NCBI RefSeq assembly: GCF_028292965.1
Contig: NZ_JAQGLG010000077.1
Location: forward strand, 1 to 64,000
Direction: 5' to 3'
From: Sphingomonas bacterium
GTDB lineage: Bacteria; Pseudomonadota; Alphaproteobacteria; Sphingomonadales; Sphingomonadaceae
Length of the DNA: 64,000 nt
Made by a program: the position numbers and the translations under genes. The notes beneath the pieces are model-generated. The model was not told the DNA's origin. It saw only the letters and a program-made list of their open reading frames with translations, and did not search any database. This document shows, piece by piece, positions 1 through 8,676 of this stretch (position 1 is the first letter of the stretch; every line of letters begins with the position of its first letter).

Positions 1-256
1 CGACGACCCGCGCCAGGCGCACGGTATAATAGCCCTCGCCCGCCCCGACGTCGGCGACCGACATTCCGGGCTTGACGCCGGCCAGCACCATTACCTGCTC
101 GGCCTCGCCCACCCGGTCGCGCGCATCCTCGGTCGAGAAGGTGTCGCTGACGGTCGGGGCAACGTCGCGATGGGCGGCGGGAAATTGCGGTTCGCTGGGC
201 TGCGCTCGGCAGGCAGCGAGGATCAGGCAGGCGCCTGCGGCCGCCCTATTCCACAT
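1..256 (-). CDS. SAM-dependent methyltransferase, putative lipoprotein (partial, runs off window start)
   Basis: Reverse-strand reading gives [24 protein letters not shown]...VLAGVKPGMSVADVGAGEGYYTVRLARVV: LAAC lipobox plus class I SAM motif I (VADVGAGEGYYT). Start overlaps the prfB 3' end. Confidence 0.75.
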   Translation of the reverse strand, partial: MWNRAAAGACLILAACRAQPSEPQFPAAHRDVAPTVSDTFSTEDARDRVGEAEQVMVLAGVKPGMSVADVGAGEGYYTVRLARVV

Positions 257-1373
257 CCTCGACCTCGACTTTTTCGCCGGTCACTCGCTGCGACAAGGCC
301 GCTGCCATGAAACGGTCGAGGTCGCCGTCCAGCACATCGCCCGGGGACGTGGACGTGACGCCGGTCCGCAAGTCTTTGACGAGCTGGTACGGCTGGAGGA
401 CGTAGGATCGGATCTGGTGACCCCAGCCGATGTCGGTCTTGGCGGCATTGGCGGCATCGCTTTCGGCCTCGCGCCTTTGCAGCTCGGCCTCGTAAAGCCG
501 CGCCTTCAACTGCTTCATGGCCGAGGCGCGGTTCTTGTGCTGCGAGCGCTCGTTCTGACAAGCGACCACGATCCCGGTCGGGACGTGGGTGATGCGCACC
601 GCGCTGTCGGTGGTGTTGACGTGCTGCCCGCCCGCTCCTGAAGCGCGGTAGGTGTCGATGCGCAGTTCCGCGTCGTTGATCTGGATGTCGATGTCGTCGT
701 CGACTTCGGGATAGACCCATACGCTCGAGAAGCTGGTGTGGCGGCGCGCGTTCGCGTCATAGGGGCTGATCCGCACCAGGCGGTGCACGCCGCTCTCGGT
801 CTTGGCATAGCCATAGGCGTTCTCGCCCTTCACCAGCAGCGTCGCCGACTTGATCCCCGCCTGCTCGCCGGCATGATAGTCGACCATCTCGACCTTGTAG
901 CCGTGGCGCTCGGCCCAGCGCGTGTACATGCGCTGGAGCATCTCGGCCCAGTCCTGGCTCTCGGTGCCGCCGGCGCCGGCGTTGATCTCGATATAGCTGT
1001 CATTGGCATCGGCCTCGCCAGCGAGCAGCGCCTTGATCTTGTCGGCCTCGGCACGCTCGGCGAGCTCGCCCAGGCTGGCGACCGCCTCGACCTCCATCTC
1101 GCTGTCGCCCTCGGCCTCGGCCATCTCGATCAGTTCGACCGTGTCCGACAGCTCGCTCTCGATCGCGCGCGTCGCGGTGATCGCCTCGTCGAGGCGGTGA
1201 CGCTCGCGCATCACCTCCTGTGCGGCCTTGGGGTCGTTCCACAGGGCCTGATCCTCGACGCGCGCGTTGAGCTCGTCGAGCCGACGCAGCGCGCGGTCCC
1301 AATCGAGGAAGCGGCGCAGCAGCGCGAGCGCGGCGTTGATCGTGTCGACATGGGCTTGCGCTTCGGCGCGCAT
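246..1373 (-). CDS. prfB: Peptide chain release factor 2
   Basis: GAGGQHVN (GGQ) motif and full RF2-like protein; start chosen at [19 protein letters not shown] rather than the 1427 extension. Confidence 0.95.
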   Translation of the reverse strand: MRAEAQAHVDTINAALALLRRFLDWDRALRRLDELNARVEDQALWNDPKAAQEVMRERHRLDEAITATRAIESELSDTVELIEMAEAEGDSEMEVEAVASLGELAERAEADKIKALLAGEADANDSYIEINAGAGGTESQDWAEMLQRMYTRWAERHGYKVEMVDYHAGEQAGIKSATLLVKGENAYGYAKTESGVHRLVRISPYDANARRHTSFSSVWVYPEVDDDIDIQINDAELRIDTYRASGAGGQHVNTTDSAVRITHVPTGIVVACQNERSQHKNRASAMKQLKARLYEAELQRREAESDAANAAKTDIGWGHQIRSYVLQPYQLVKDLRTGVTSTSPGDVLDGDLDRFMAAALSQRVTGEKVEVEDVE

Positions 1374-1459
1374 TACGGAAACTCCAACTCTCAAGTCACT
1401 TCTAGGCAAGGGCCGTGAAGGCCGCAACGCCGCTCGGCTGCGTTATATGGGGTGGGCGG

Positions 1460-3979
1460 TCAGTAAATGCCGCCCTGCCGTTGCAGGAAGTCGCTGTCCT
1501 TCGCGCCGTCCTTCTTCGCGGTGGGCGCGACGGCCTTGGGTGCCGCGGTCGCCGGAAGGTCTGTGCGCTGGGCGGCGCGGCGTGGCTCGCTCTCCGGCTT
1601 GAACGCTTCCCAGATCACCGAGGCGAGCGGGTCGTCGGACGGCCAGGCGCCGAACACCGGCTTGCCCGAGGCGCGGTCGATGCGCACCATGCGGATGCCC
1701 TCCGGCGCGCGGAACGGGATCTTCTCCATCCCCTCATAGGCCTTGAGCGCGAACTCCTTGAAGATCGGCGCGGCGAGCGTGCCGCCCTGCGCGTAACCGC
1801 CGAGCGGCGAGGGCGTGTCGTAACCCATATAGATGCCGCCGATCAGCTGCGGCGTGCCGCCGATGAACCACACATCGGTCGGGCCGCTATTGGTGCCGGT
1901 CTTGCCGAACATCGGGCGGTTGAGATCACGCAGCACGGTCGCGGTACCGCGCTGGATCACGCCTTCGGCGATGTGCACCATCTGATAGGCACTCATCGCA
2001 TCGACCACCTGCTTGCCGCGCGTTACCGGGCGGGGCATCGGCTTGCCGTCATATTGCGCCATGTTGCAGCGCTCGCACGGGCGCCAGTTCTCGGGCCAGA
2101 TGATCTTGCCGCGGCGGTTCTGGACGAAATCGATCAAGCTTGGCGCATGCGCGCGGCCCTGATTGGCGAGGATGGTATAGGCGTTGACCATGCGTGACAC
2201 GGTGGTCTCGCCGGCACCCAGCGCGAAGGCCGGGTAGGGGGGGTATTTGCCGACGCCGATACGGTCCATCAGGCTGACGACATGGTCCATGCCGACGGTG
2301 GTCGCGGCGCGTACCGTCATCAGGTTGCGCGACTGCTCGACACCCCAGCGCATGGTGTGGGGGCCCGAGCCCTGCCCGCCGCCGAAGTTACGGAAGCATT
2401 TCTGGCCGAGCTTGGCGCCCTGATAGAAGCAGAACGGCGCGTCCATGATGATCGTCGCGGGGGTCAGCCCCTGCGAGAGCGCGGCAGCATAGACGATCGG
2501 CTTGATCGTCGAGCCCGGTTGGCGCAGCGCCTGGGTCGCGCGGTTGAACGACTGGGCGGTCGAATCAAACCCGCCCTGCATCGCGAGCACGCGTCCGGTC
2601 TGCGGCTCCTCGACGACGAACGCGCCGGAGATTTTGGGGATGGCGCGCAAGGTGAAGTTGGGCCCTTCGGGCGCGACGGCGATGACATCGCCGACCTTGA
2701 ACGCGTCGAACGCGTTGCCGCCTTGTCCACGGACCGGCATCGTCGCGCCCCATCGCGGCAGGAGCCCGGTCTGGCCGTTGGCGAAGCCCAATGTCGCGGT
2801 CTCGCCGTTCAGCGCGACGATCAGCGCGGCACGCCAGTCCTGATAGTCGAGCGAGATATTGGTGTTGAGCAGCGGCGGCAGCCAGTTGGCGCCGCTGATC
2901 TCGACATGGCGGATCGGCCCGTTCCAGCCGCGCCCCTTGTCGAAGCGGACCAGCCCGTCGCGCAGTGCGGTCTGGGCATATTCCTGCATCTTCGGGTCGA
3001 GCGAGGTGCGTACCCAGAGGCCGCCCGAATAGACGCTGTACGGCCCCGCGCGATCGTCTTCGCCGAACTTGTCGATCAGCTGGCGGCGCACCTCTTCGAC
3101 GAAATAACCACCGCCGGCGATCTCGCTGTGCGGCGTCTGGCGCGGCACGGTGCCGAGCCCTTCCGACACGGCCTGGTCATGCTGCGCCTGATCGATGAAG
3201 CCGTTGGCGAGCATCTCGTCGAGCACATATTTGCGGCGCCCGAGCGCGCGATCCGGATGACGCACCGGATCATAGTTGGACGGGCCCTTGGGCAGGATGG
3301 CGAGATAGGCCAGCTGCGCCAGGTCGAGCTGTTTCAAGTCCTTGCCGAAATAGGCATAGCTCGCCGCCTCGACGCCGAACGCGTTGCGGCCGAGCGCGAT
3401 CTGGTTGAGGTATAGCTCGAGGATCTGCTGCTTGGTCAGCGCATCCTCGATGCGATAGGCGAGCAGCGCCTCACGGATCTTGCGCGTCGGCGAATAGACG
3501 TTGCCGATCAGCAGGTTCTTGGCGACCTGCTGGGTGATGGTCGATCCGCCCTTGGCGCGGCGGCCGGAACCCATCTTGGTGAAATAGTCGATCACCGCGC
3601 CCGCCATGCCGGGGTAATCGACGCCGTGATGCTCGAAGAAGGTCTTGTCTTCAGCCGCCAGGAAGGCGCGCACCAATAGCGGCGGATATTCCTCGTAGGA
3701 CAGTTCGACGCGCCGCTCGCGGGCATAGCTGTGGATCGGCAGGCCATCGACGCCGCGGACGTTGGTCGGCAGCGGCGGCTCATAGCTGCGCAGCTTGTCG
3801 ACGGAAGGGAGATCGCTGGCGAAGATGTACCAGAACACCGCCCAGGCAATGGCGAGCAGCACGCCCAGCACGGCCAGCGCCTTGACCCACCAGCGGCTCC
3901 AGGCCTGCTGGACGAAGCCGGCAAAACCACCGACCTCGCGGCGGATGCGAAAGTTCACGGAGGATGCGGTGTCGTTCAT
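1460..3979 (-). CDS. mrcA: Penicillin-binding protein 1A (transglycosylase/transpeptidase)
   Basis: 839 aa; GT51 motifs (EDKTFFEHHGVD, GGSTITQQVAKN), transpeptidase motifs (GSTIKP, SRN, KTGT), N-terminal TM segment. Confidence 0.95.
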   Translation of the reverse strand: MNDTASSVNFRIRREVGGFAGFVQQAWSRWWVKALAVLGVLLAIAWAVFWYIFASDLPSVDKLRSYEPPLPTNVRGVDGLPIHSYARERRVELSYEEYPPLLVRAFLAAEDKTFFEHHGVDYPGMAGAVIDYFTKMGSGRRAKGGSTITQQVAKNLLIGNVYSPTRKIREALLAYRIEDALTKQQILELYLNQIALGRNAFGVEAASYAYFGKDLKQLDLAQLAYLAILPKGPSNYDPVRHPDRALGRRKYVLDEMLANGFIDQAQHDQAVSEGLGTVPRQTPHSEIAGGGYFVEEVRRQLIDKFGEDDRAGPYSVYSGGLWVRTSLDPKMQEYAQTALRDGLVRFDKGRGWNGPIRHVEISGANWLPPLLNTNISLDYQDWRAALIVALNGETATLGFANGQTGLLPRWGATMPVRGQGGNAFDAFKVGDVIAVAPEGPNFTLRAIPKISGAFVVEEPQTGRVLAMQGGFDSTAQSFNRATQALRQPGSTIKPIVYAAALSQGLTPATIIMDAPFCFYQGAKLGQKCFRNFGGGQGSGPHTMRWGVEQSRNLMTVRAATTVGMDHVVSLMDRIGVGKYPPYPAFALGAGETTVSRMVNAYTILANQGRAHAPSLIDFVQNRRGKIIWPENWRPCERCNMAQYDGKPMPRPVTRGKQVVDAMSAYQMVHIAEGVIQRGTATVLRDLNRPMFGKTGTNSGPTDVWFIGGTPQLIGGIYMGYDTPSPLGGYAQGGTLAAPIFKEFALKAYEGMEKIPFRAPEGIRMVRIDRASGKPVFGAWPSDDPLASVIWEAFKPESEPRRAAQRTDLPATAAPKAVAPTAKKDGAKDSDFLQRQGGIY

Positions 3980-4092
3980 CGGGGCTGCCGCTCTAGCAAG
4001 ATTCGCGGGCGTTGCCAGCGGGGGATGCGGTGAATCCGCGACAGATATGCTTGTTCTGACAGACGCCGTGGGTGCCGCCGCGCGCTGAGCAT

Positions 4093-4283
4093 TCTCTGTT
4101 CCGGAGGCGATAACAGGGAAAATAACAGAGAGAGAAAATTTTTTCCGTTATATCCGTGCACAGCCGCGCGAGCATTTCCGTTGTTAATCAGTAACGTATT
4201 CGAAATGCCGGGTTGGAGATAACAGAGCAATCGCCCGTGCATAACAAAGGGCGGAACAGGGAAAACAGAGGAATTAACAGAGC
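4093..4283. repeat. Degenerate array of AACAG(A/G)G-type short motifs, partly at 12-bp spacing
   Basis: AACAG cores at 4112, 4124, 4221, 4255, 4264, 4276, an AACAA variant at 4243, and an inverted copy TCTCTGTT at 4093-4100. Confidence 0.6.
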
Positions 4284-4410
4284 GCGCGGGCGTTGCCGCC
4301 GACGGCGCGGGAACGCGCGCGTCGTTCGGGAAGGGGAGGGCGGCAGGCAAGGGCATCGGCAACGGTTTCTCACAACCGGCCGGAGCGTTGAAGCGAGCTC
4401 TGCCGGAGCG

Positions 4411-5271
4411 TCAGGTCGTCGGCTTGGTCGCGCGGTGGCGCGCGCGCAGGTCGGTGAGTGACAGCGCGCGGATCTGCGCGATCAGCGCGTCCTTCAACAC
4501 TGCTTCCTCATCCGCCGCTTCGTCGGCACCGGCGCGGAGCGGGCGACGCTGGGCAGGGTCGGCGATCGCGGCGCCGCGCAACAGGGTGAAGGCGCGCGCC
4601 ATGGTCAGCGGCCAGAAGAAGATGCCGGCATGGAGCGAGCGTTCGCCCTGGTTCTCGCAGCGATGGCGATAGCCGGCGGGGACGAACAGGAAGTCGCCGG
4701 GTTCGAGAATGATGTCGAGCTCGGGCGGGGTCTCGCTGTTGCTGTCGCCGGGCGGGGTTTTCATGCCCGGCACGGGATCCAGCGCCGGATCGCCATGGAT
4801 GATCCAGCGCTTGCGTCCCTCGATCTGCAGGATGGCGAGATCGGCATCGTCATAATGCAGGTCGAGCGCGCCGCCGGGCCCGATCGTCGCGATGACGCCG
4901 GCGCTGACATGTTCGCCGAGTTGTTCGCCCAAATTGGCGCAAAGTGTCGTGAAGGTGGCGAGATAGGACTCGACGCCATTGGCCATGATGCTGCCGGCAT
5001 TGGCCATGACCTGCTCGACGACCTGTGGCTTCACCGCGTCGCCATGGCGGTAGAGTGCGTTGGGCAGGAACTTGCCCCCCTGGGTGAGGCGCAGCCGGTC
5101 GGCGGGGATGGTGCCGTCGATGACGGCGCGGAGCAGGCTGTTCCAGTCGATCAGCGTGGCGTAGCGGCCGATGCCGGCGGCGCGCTGCACGAGGGGCGTG
5201 CGGGCGCGGAGCTGGGCGACGAAAGCGCTTTCGGTGAGGGGGGAGACGAGATCGGCGAGCGTGGAGACCAT
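4411..5271 (-). CDS. Cupin/JmjC-like domain protein (putative 2OG-Fe(II) oxygenase)
   Basis: LHYDDADLAILQIEGRKRWIIHGDP ... LEPGDFLFVPAGYRHRCENQGERSLHAGIFF matches cupin_4/JmjC-type proteins. Confidence 0.8.
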   Translation of the reverse strand: MVSTLADLVSPLTESAFVAQLRARTPLVQRAAGIGRYATLIDWNSLLRAVIDGTIPADRLRLTQGGKFLPNALYRHGDAVKPQVVEQVMANAGSIMANGVESYLATFTTLCANLGEQLGEHVSAGVIATIGPGGALDLHYDDADLAILQIEGRKRWIIHGDPALDPVPGMKTPPGDSNSETPPELDIILEPGDFLFVPAGYRHRCENQGERSLHAGIFFWPLTMARAFTLLRGAAIADPAQRRPLRAGADEAADEEAVLKDALIAQIRALSLTDLRARHRATKPTT

Positions 5272-5354
5272 GAAGGCTTATGGACCGGAAAAACGACTGG
5301 CGCCAAGCCGCGCAATGGACCTGCCGCGTCGCTCCCCGCGCGCCGCGCTCTCGC

Positions 5355-5428
5355 CTAATTAGTATTATGTCCCCGAATTAGGGTGCCGTGGGCCAGGCGC
5401 TATAATTCGGGGACATAATACTAATTAG
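5355..5428. repeat. Perfect 26-bp inverted repeat downstream of the RAYT gene
   Basis: CTAATTAGTATTATGTCCCCGAATTA (5355-5380) and its exact reverse complement (5403-5428), 22-nt loop. Confidence 0.95.
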
Positions 5429-6103
5429 AGGGTGGCGTTTTGAACTTCGGGCCGCGTTTGGACGGTCCGAGGGGACGTGCGAGCGAGGCTTCGGCGCGAC
5501 CGATCCATGCCGCGTCGCCGAGGGGGCGGCCGGTACGCAGCCGCGCCTCGAACGTCTCGTCGAGATCGCTCGCCTCTGCCCATGCCGCAGCATCGCGCGC
5601 CAGTTGGCGACGTGTTCGCCCAGCGCCGCGACGTCGGTCAGCGCATCGCCCGCCGCTCGTTTGCCCGCGATATGGCTGCGCGCGCTCGACCAGGGCCAGT
5701 CCTCGGCGTGCGGCACAAGGCCGGCCACCACCGGGTTCAGTTCGACATAGCGTACCGCCGTCATCAGATGTGCATCGTCCATCGGATAGCTGGCGAAGCG
5801 ACCCTGGAAGAGGTAGCCGCTCCACCCTTGGCGGGCATTGACATGGCTGGTGTAGCGCCGGTGCGCCTCGCCGAGCGCCGCGCGCAAACCGTCGGCATGT
5901 TCGGGCACGAGGATGAGGTGGACATGGTTGTCCATCAGGCACCAGGCGAGGCAGCGCACTCCCGCCTTCTCGCAGCCCTGGTGCAGCAGGGCGAGATAGG
6001 TGCGCCGGTCATCATCCGAAAAGAAGATCGGCTGGCGGCGATTGCCGCGTTGCGTGACGTGATGAGCGACGCCGGGAATGACGACGCGAGCGAGACGGGC
6101 CAT
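5421..6103 (-). pseudogene. REP-associated tyrosine transposase (IS200-like/Y1), frame-disrupted
   Basis: N-terminus MARLARVVIPGVAHHVTQRGNRRQPIFF..DNHVHLILVPE (HVH, Y1 motif) in one frame; expected RAYT C-terminus (EARLRTGRPLGDAAWIGRAEASLARPLGPSKRGPKFK) in another, switching near 5588-5600. Confidence 0.8.
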
Positions 6104-6142
6104 GCCGGATATCTACCGTGTCACGCAGGGCGCGGCAATGCG

Positions 6143-6168
6143 CTAATTAGTATTATGTCCCCGAAATA
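6143..6168. repeat. Third copy of the RAYT-flanking repeat
   Basis: 25/26 identical and in direct orientation to 5355-5380. Confidence 0.9.
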
Positions 6169-6240
6169 GGATCGGGTTTTGCGGGGGTCGCGGCAAATCG
6201 TTATGATGTTTTCGTGATCCCAGGAGTGACGTGACGCGCT

Positions 6241-6924
6241 ATGGCGAATTTGTCTTCCAGGCTGCGCAAGCTCGACGAGGCGTTGCTCGACCTGCCATCC
6301 GACCATGCGATGGGGCTCAGTGAATTCGACGGGTTTTGCGCCGGTCTGCTGGTCTGCCCCGATCTCATCACGCCGGCAGAGTGGCTGGAGCGTGTATGGG
6401 GTGAGGAGGAGGACAGCGAGCCTCCGTTCGACGATCTCGCCGATGCCCGCAAGCTGATCGCGATGCTGACCGATCACTATAACGACGTGGCGATGACGTT
6501 GCACCGGCGCCAGGGCGACTATGCGGCGATCTACGACGTGGACGTGCGGCATGACGAGACGCTGTGGGAAATATGGGTCGGAGGTTTCACTGCGGCGATC
6601 GAACTGCGCCCTGAGAGCTGGACCGTGATGGCCCGAGACTTCGACGAGGACACGGCCGCGGCATTTTCATGCATGGTCGCGCTGATCGAGATCGCTCGGG
6701 GCGAAAGCGACTTTCCGGCGAAAACGATCGAGGAAATGACGCAAAGCGCGCCCGGCTTGATTCCCGGGCTGGTCGAGACGCTGTACGATGCGCGGCTCGC
6801 TCTGGATCAGGGGCCGCTCGCCACGCCGGTCGTCGGGCCGGTGTCGCGTGGCAAGACCGGGCGCAACGAGCCATGTCCGTGTGGCTCGGGCAAGAAATAC
6901 AAGAAGTGCTGCGGTTTGAACTAG
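6241..6924 (+). CDS. YecA/UPF0149 family protein with C-terminal SEC-C motif
   Basis: N-terminal UPF0149-like region ([29 protein letters not shown]) and [14 protein letters not shown]. Confidence 0.9.
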   Translation: MANLSSRLRKLDEALLDLPSDHAMGLSEFDGFCAGLLVCPDLITPAEWLERVWGEEEDSEPPFDDLADARKLIAMLTDHYNDVAMTLHRRQGDYAAIYDVDVRHDETLWEIWVGGFTAAIELRPESWTVMARDFDEDTAAAFSCMVALIEIARGESDFPAKTIEEMTQSAPGLIPGLVETLYDARLALDQGPLATPVVGPVSRGKTGRNEPCPCGSGKKYKKCCGLN

Positions 6925-6932
6925 GCGGGAGA

Positions 6933-8204
6933 TCAGCGCGCCGAGGTGCTCAGGTCGTTCGACGCCATCCTTCGCGCGAAATGCACCTCGACCGCGCGCA
7001 GGATGCTCTCGGCGATGCGCCGGCGGCCGTCGGGCGAATCGATGAACGCCGCGTCGGTCGGGTTGGAGATATAGCCGGTCTCGAACAGGATCGACGGCAT
7101 ATCGGGCGCCTTCAGCACCATCAGCGAGGCCATGCGGTGGAAATTGGGGCGGACCGGGATTAACGGCTGGGCCTCGCGGCCGAGCAGGCGGGCGAAGTTC
7201 GCCGAATTGTTCATCGTCTCGCGCTGCGTCAGCTCGATCAGGATCGACGAGATGTCGGCGGTGGTCGAGGCGAGGTTGACGCCCGAGATGATGTCGGCCT
7301 TGTTCTCGCGCGCCGCCAGCTTGGCGGCTTCCTTGTCAGATGCCACCTCGGACAGGGTGTAGACCGAGGCGCCCGAGGCGCTGCCCGCGCCGACGCTGTC
7401 GCAGTGGATCGAAATGAACAGATCGGCGTGGAGCCGACGCGCGATGCCATAGCGTTCCTGCAGAACGAGAAAGCGATCGTCATCACGGGTCAGCGCGACG
7501 CGCACGCGGCCCGAGGCGACCAGTTCGTCGCGGATCGCGCGGGCGATGCGCAGCGTGACGTCCTTTTCGCGGCGACCGTCGATCGGTGAGATCGCACCGG
7601 GATCGACCCCGCCATGGCCGGCATCGATCACCACCAGCGGGCGGCTGTCGTCGTCGCCATAGATGTGCGGCAGCGGCAGGCCGCGCGCCGGCGGGGGAAC
7701 GTTCTGGGCGACCTCGTAGCGGTGCGCGGGAGATTCGGCGCCGAGATTGAAGGGCGGCAGGAAGCGCAGCCGCCCCTCTGCGGCGGCGCGCGCGAACCCG
7801 GCGTCGTCGACAGTGCGCAGCTCGAGCGTCAGCTCGCGGCCGTCGCTGCCGAACGACCCTTCGGTAACCACGGCGGGGCGGGTGAGATCGAACACGATGC
7901 GCGTGCCGTCACCATGCCAGCCCTGGCGCACCGCTGAGACCATACCCTTGCCGCCACTGTTGGAGCCAGGTGTCGCGCCGCCGACATCGACCGCGATCCG
8001 TTCCGGGCCGGCAAGCATGAAGGCCGACGCATCGGCGACGCTCTGATCGAAGCGCACGACGATACGGTCGCTCTTGATGTCGACATGCTCGATCGTGGCG
8101 GCCCAACCGGGCGTGCCGGCAAACCAGCAGGCCAGCAGGGCGAGAAGGAATGACACGGGCTTGTAATGCCGTGCCGAGGGGGCACGGGTCCAGTGAAAAG
8201 GCAT
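6933..8204 (-). CDS. amiC: N-acetylmuramoyl-L-alanine amidase with AMIN domain
   Basis: VVIDAGHGGVDPGAIS ... DLFISIHCDS ... SILFETGYISNPTD (Amidase_3 motifs). Confidence 0.9.
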   Translation of the reverse strand: MPFHWTRAPSARHYKPVSFLLALLACWFAGTPGWAATIEHVDIKSDRIVVRFDQSVADASAFMLAGPERIAVDVGGATPGSNSGGKGMVSAVRQGWHGDGTRIVFDLTRPAVVTEGSFGSDGRELTLELRTVDDAGFARAAAEGRLRFLPPFNLGAESPAHRYEVAQNVPPPARGLPLPHIYGDDDSRPLVVIDAGHGGVDPGAISPIDGRREKDVTLRIARAIRDELVASGRVRVALTRDDDRFLVLQERYGIARRLHADLFISIHCDSVGAGSASGASVYTLSEVASDKEAAKLAARENKADIISGVNLASTTADISSILIELTQRETMNNSANFARLLGREAQPLIPVRPNFHRMASLMVLKAPDMPSILFETGYISNPTDAAFIDSPDGRRRIAESILRAVEVHFARRMASNDLSTSAR

Positions 8205-8676
8205 GGGTGGGGGATCCCATTGGGTTTCGTCGTGATGACAGCCCTAGGGGTTCGCCCGTGACTTCACGGTGAAGCGAAGCGGTTAACCGGCAGGTAGGCA
8301 TAATATTGCCGGCAAGGCGGCCAAAACGTGCCGGTTGCTGCGCCGATCATTGGGTGCTAATCATCAAAATGTTCGGGCAAGCGCTTAGTTTTTCGCGCTG
8401 TTCGACATAATTTTCCGCGCCGGCTTTCTCGGTCGCGGGCTATCCAGGTTGACGTTCGCATGCCGTATTTCCCCGCACCCGCAAACCGTTCGGCGCAAGC
8501 CGGCGGGTACGCGGGCGTGCGAGGTGTCCTGGGCCACCGGCCCGGACGTGCGGTGCGAGCAGAGGCATTCACCCACATCATCCCACCGGCCGGCGCGTTC
8601 GCCGACGGGGGGCTGCAATCACATCGCGCGCGGCTAGCGCTGCCAGCGTCCGGACCGCGCGCCCGGAGAATATTAC

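Larger units (their letters stand above)
5355..6168 (-). mobile_element. RAYT-type element bounded by three copies of a 26-bp repeat
   Basis: Y1 transposase-like gene between the inverted repeat at 5355-5428 and a 25/26 copy (CTAATTAGTATTATGTCCCCGAAATA) at 6143-6168. Confidence 0.7.

Noticed and set aside
246-1427. Programmed +1 frameshift in prfB
   Set aside because: The RF2 reading frame is continuous from MRAEAQ; no in-frame UGA frameshift site was seen.
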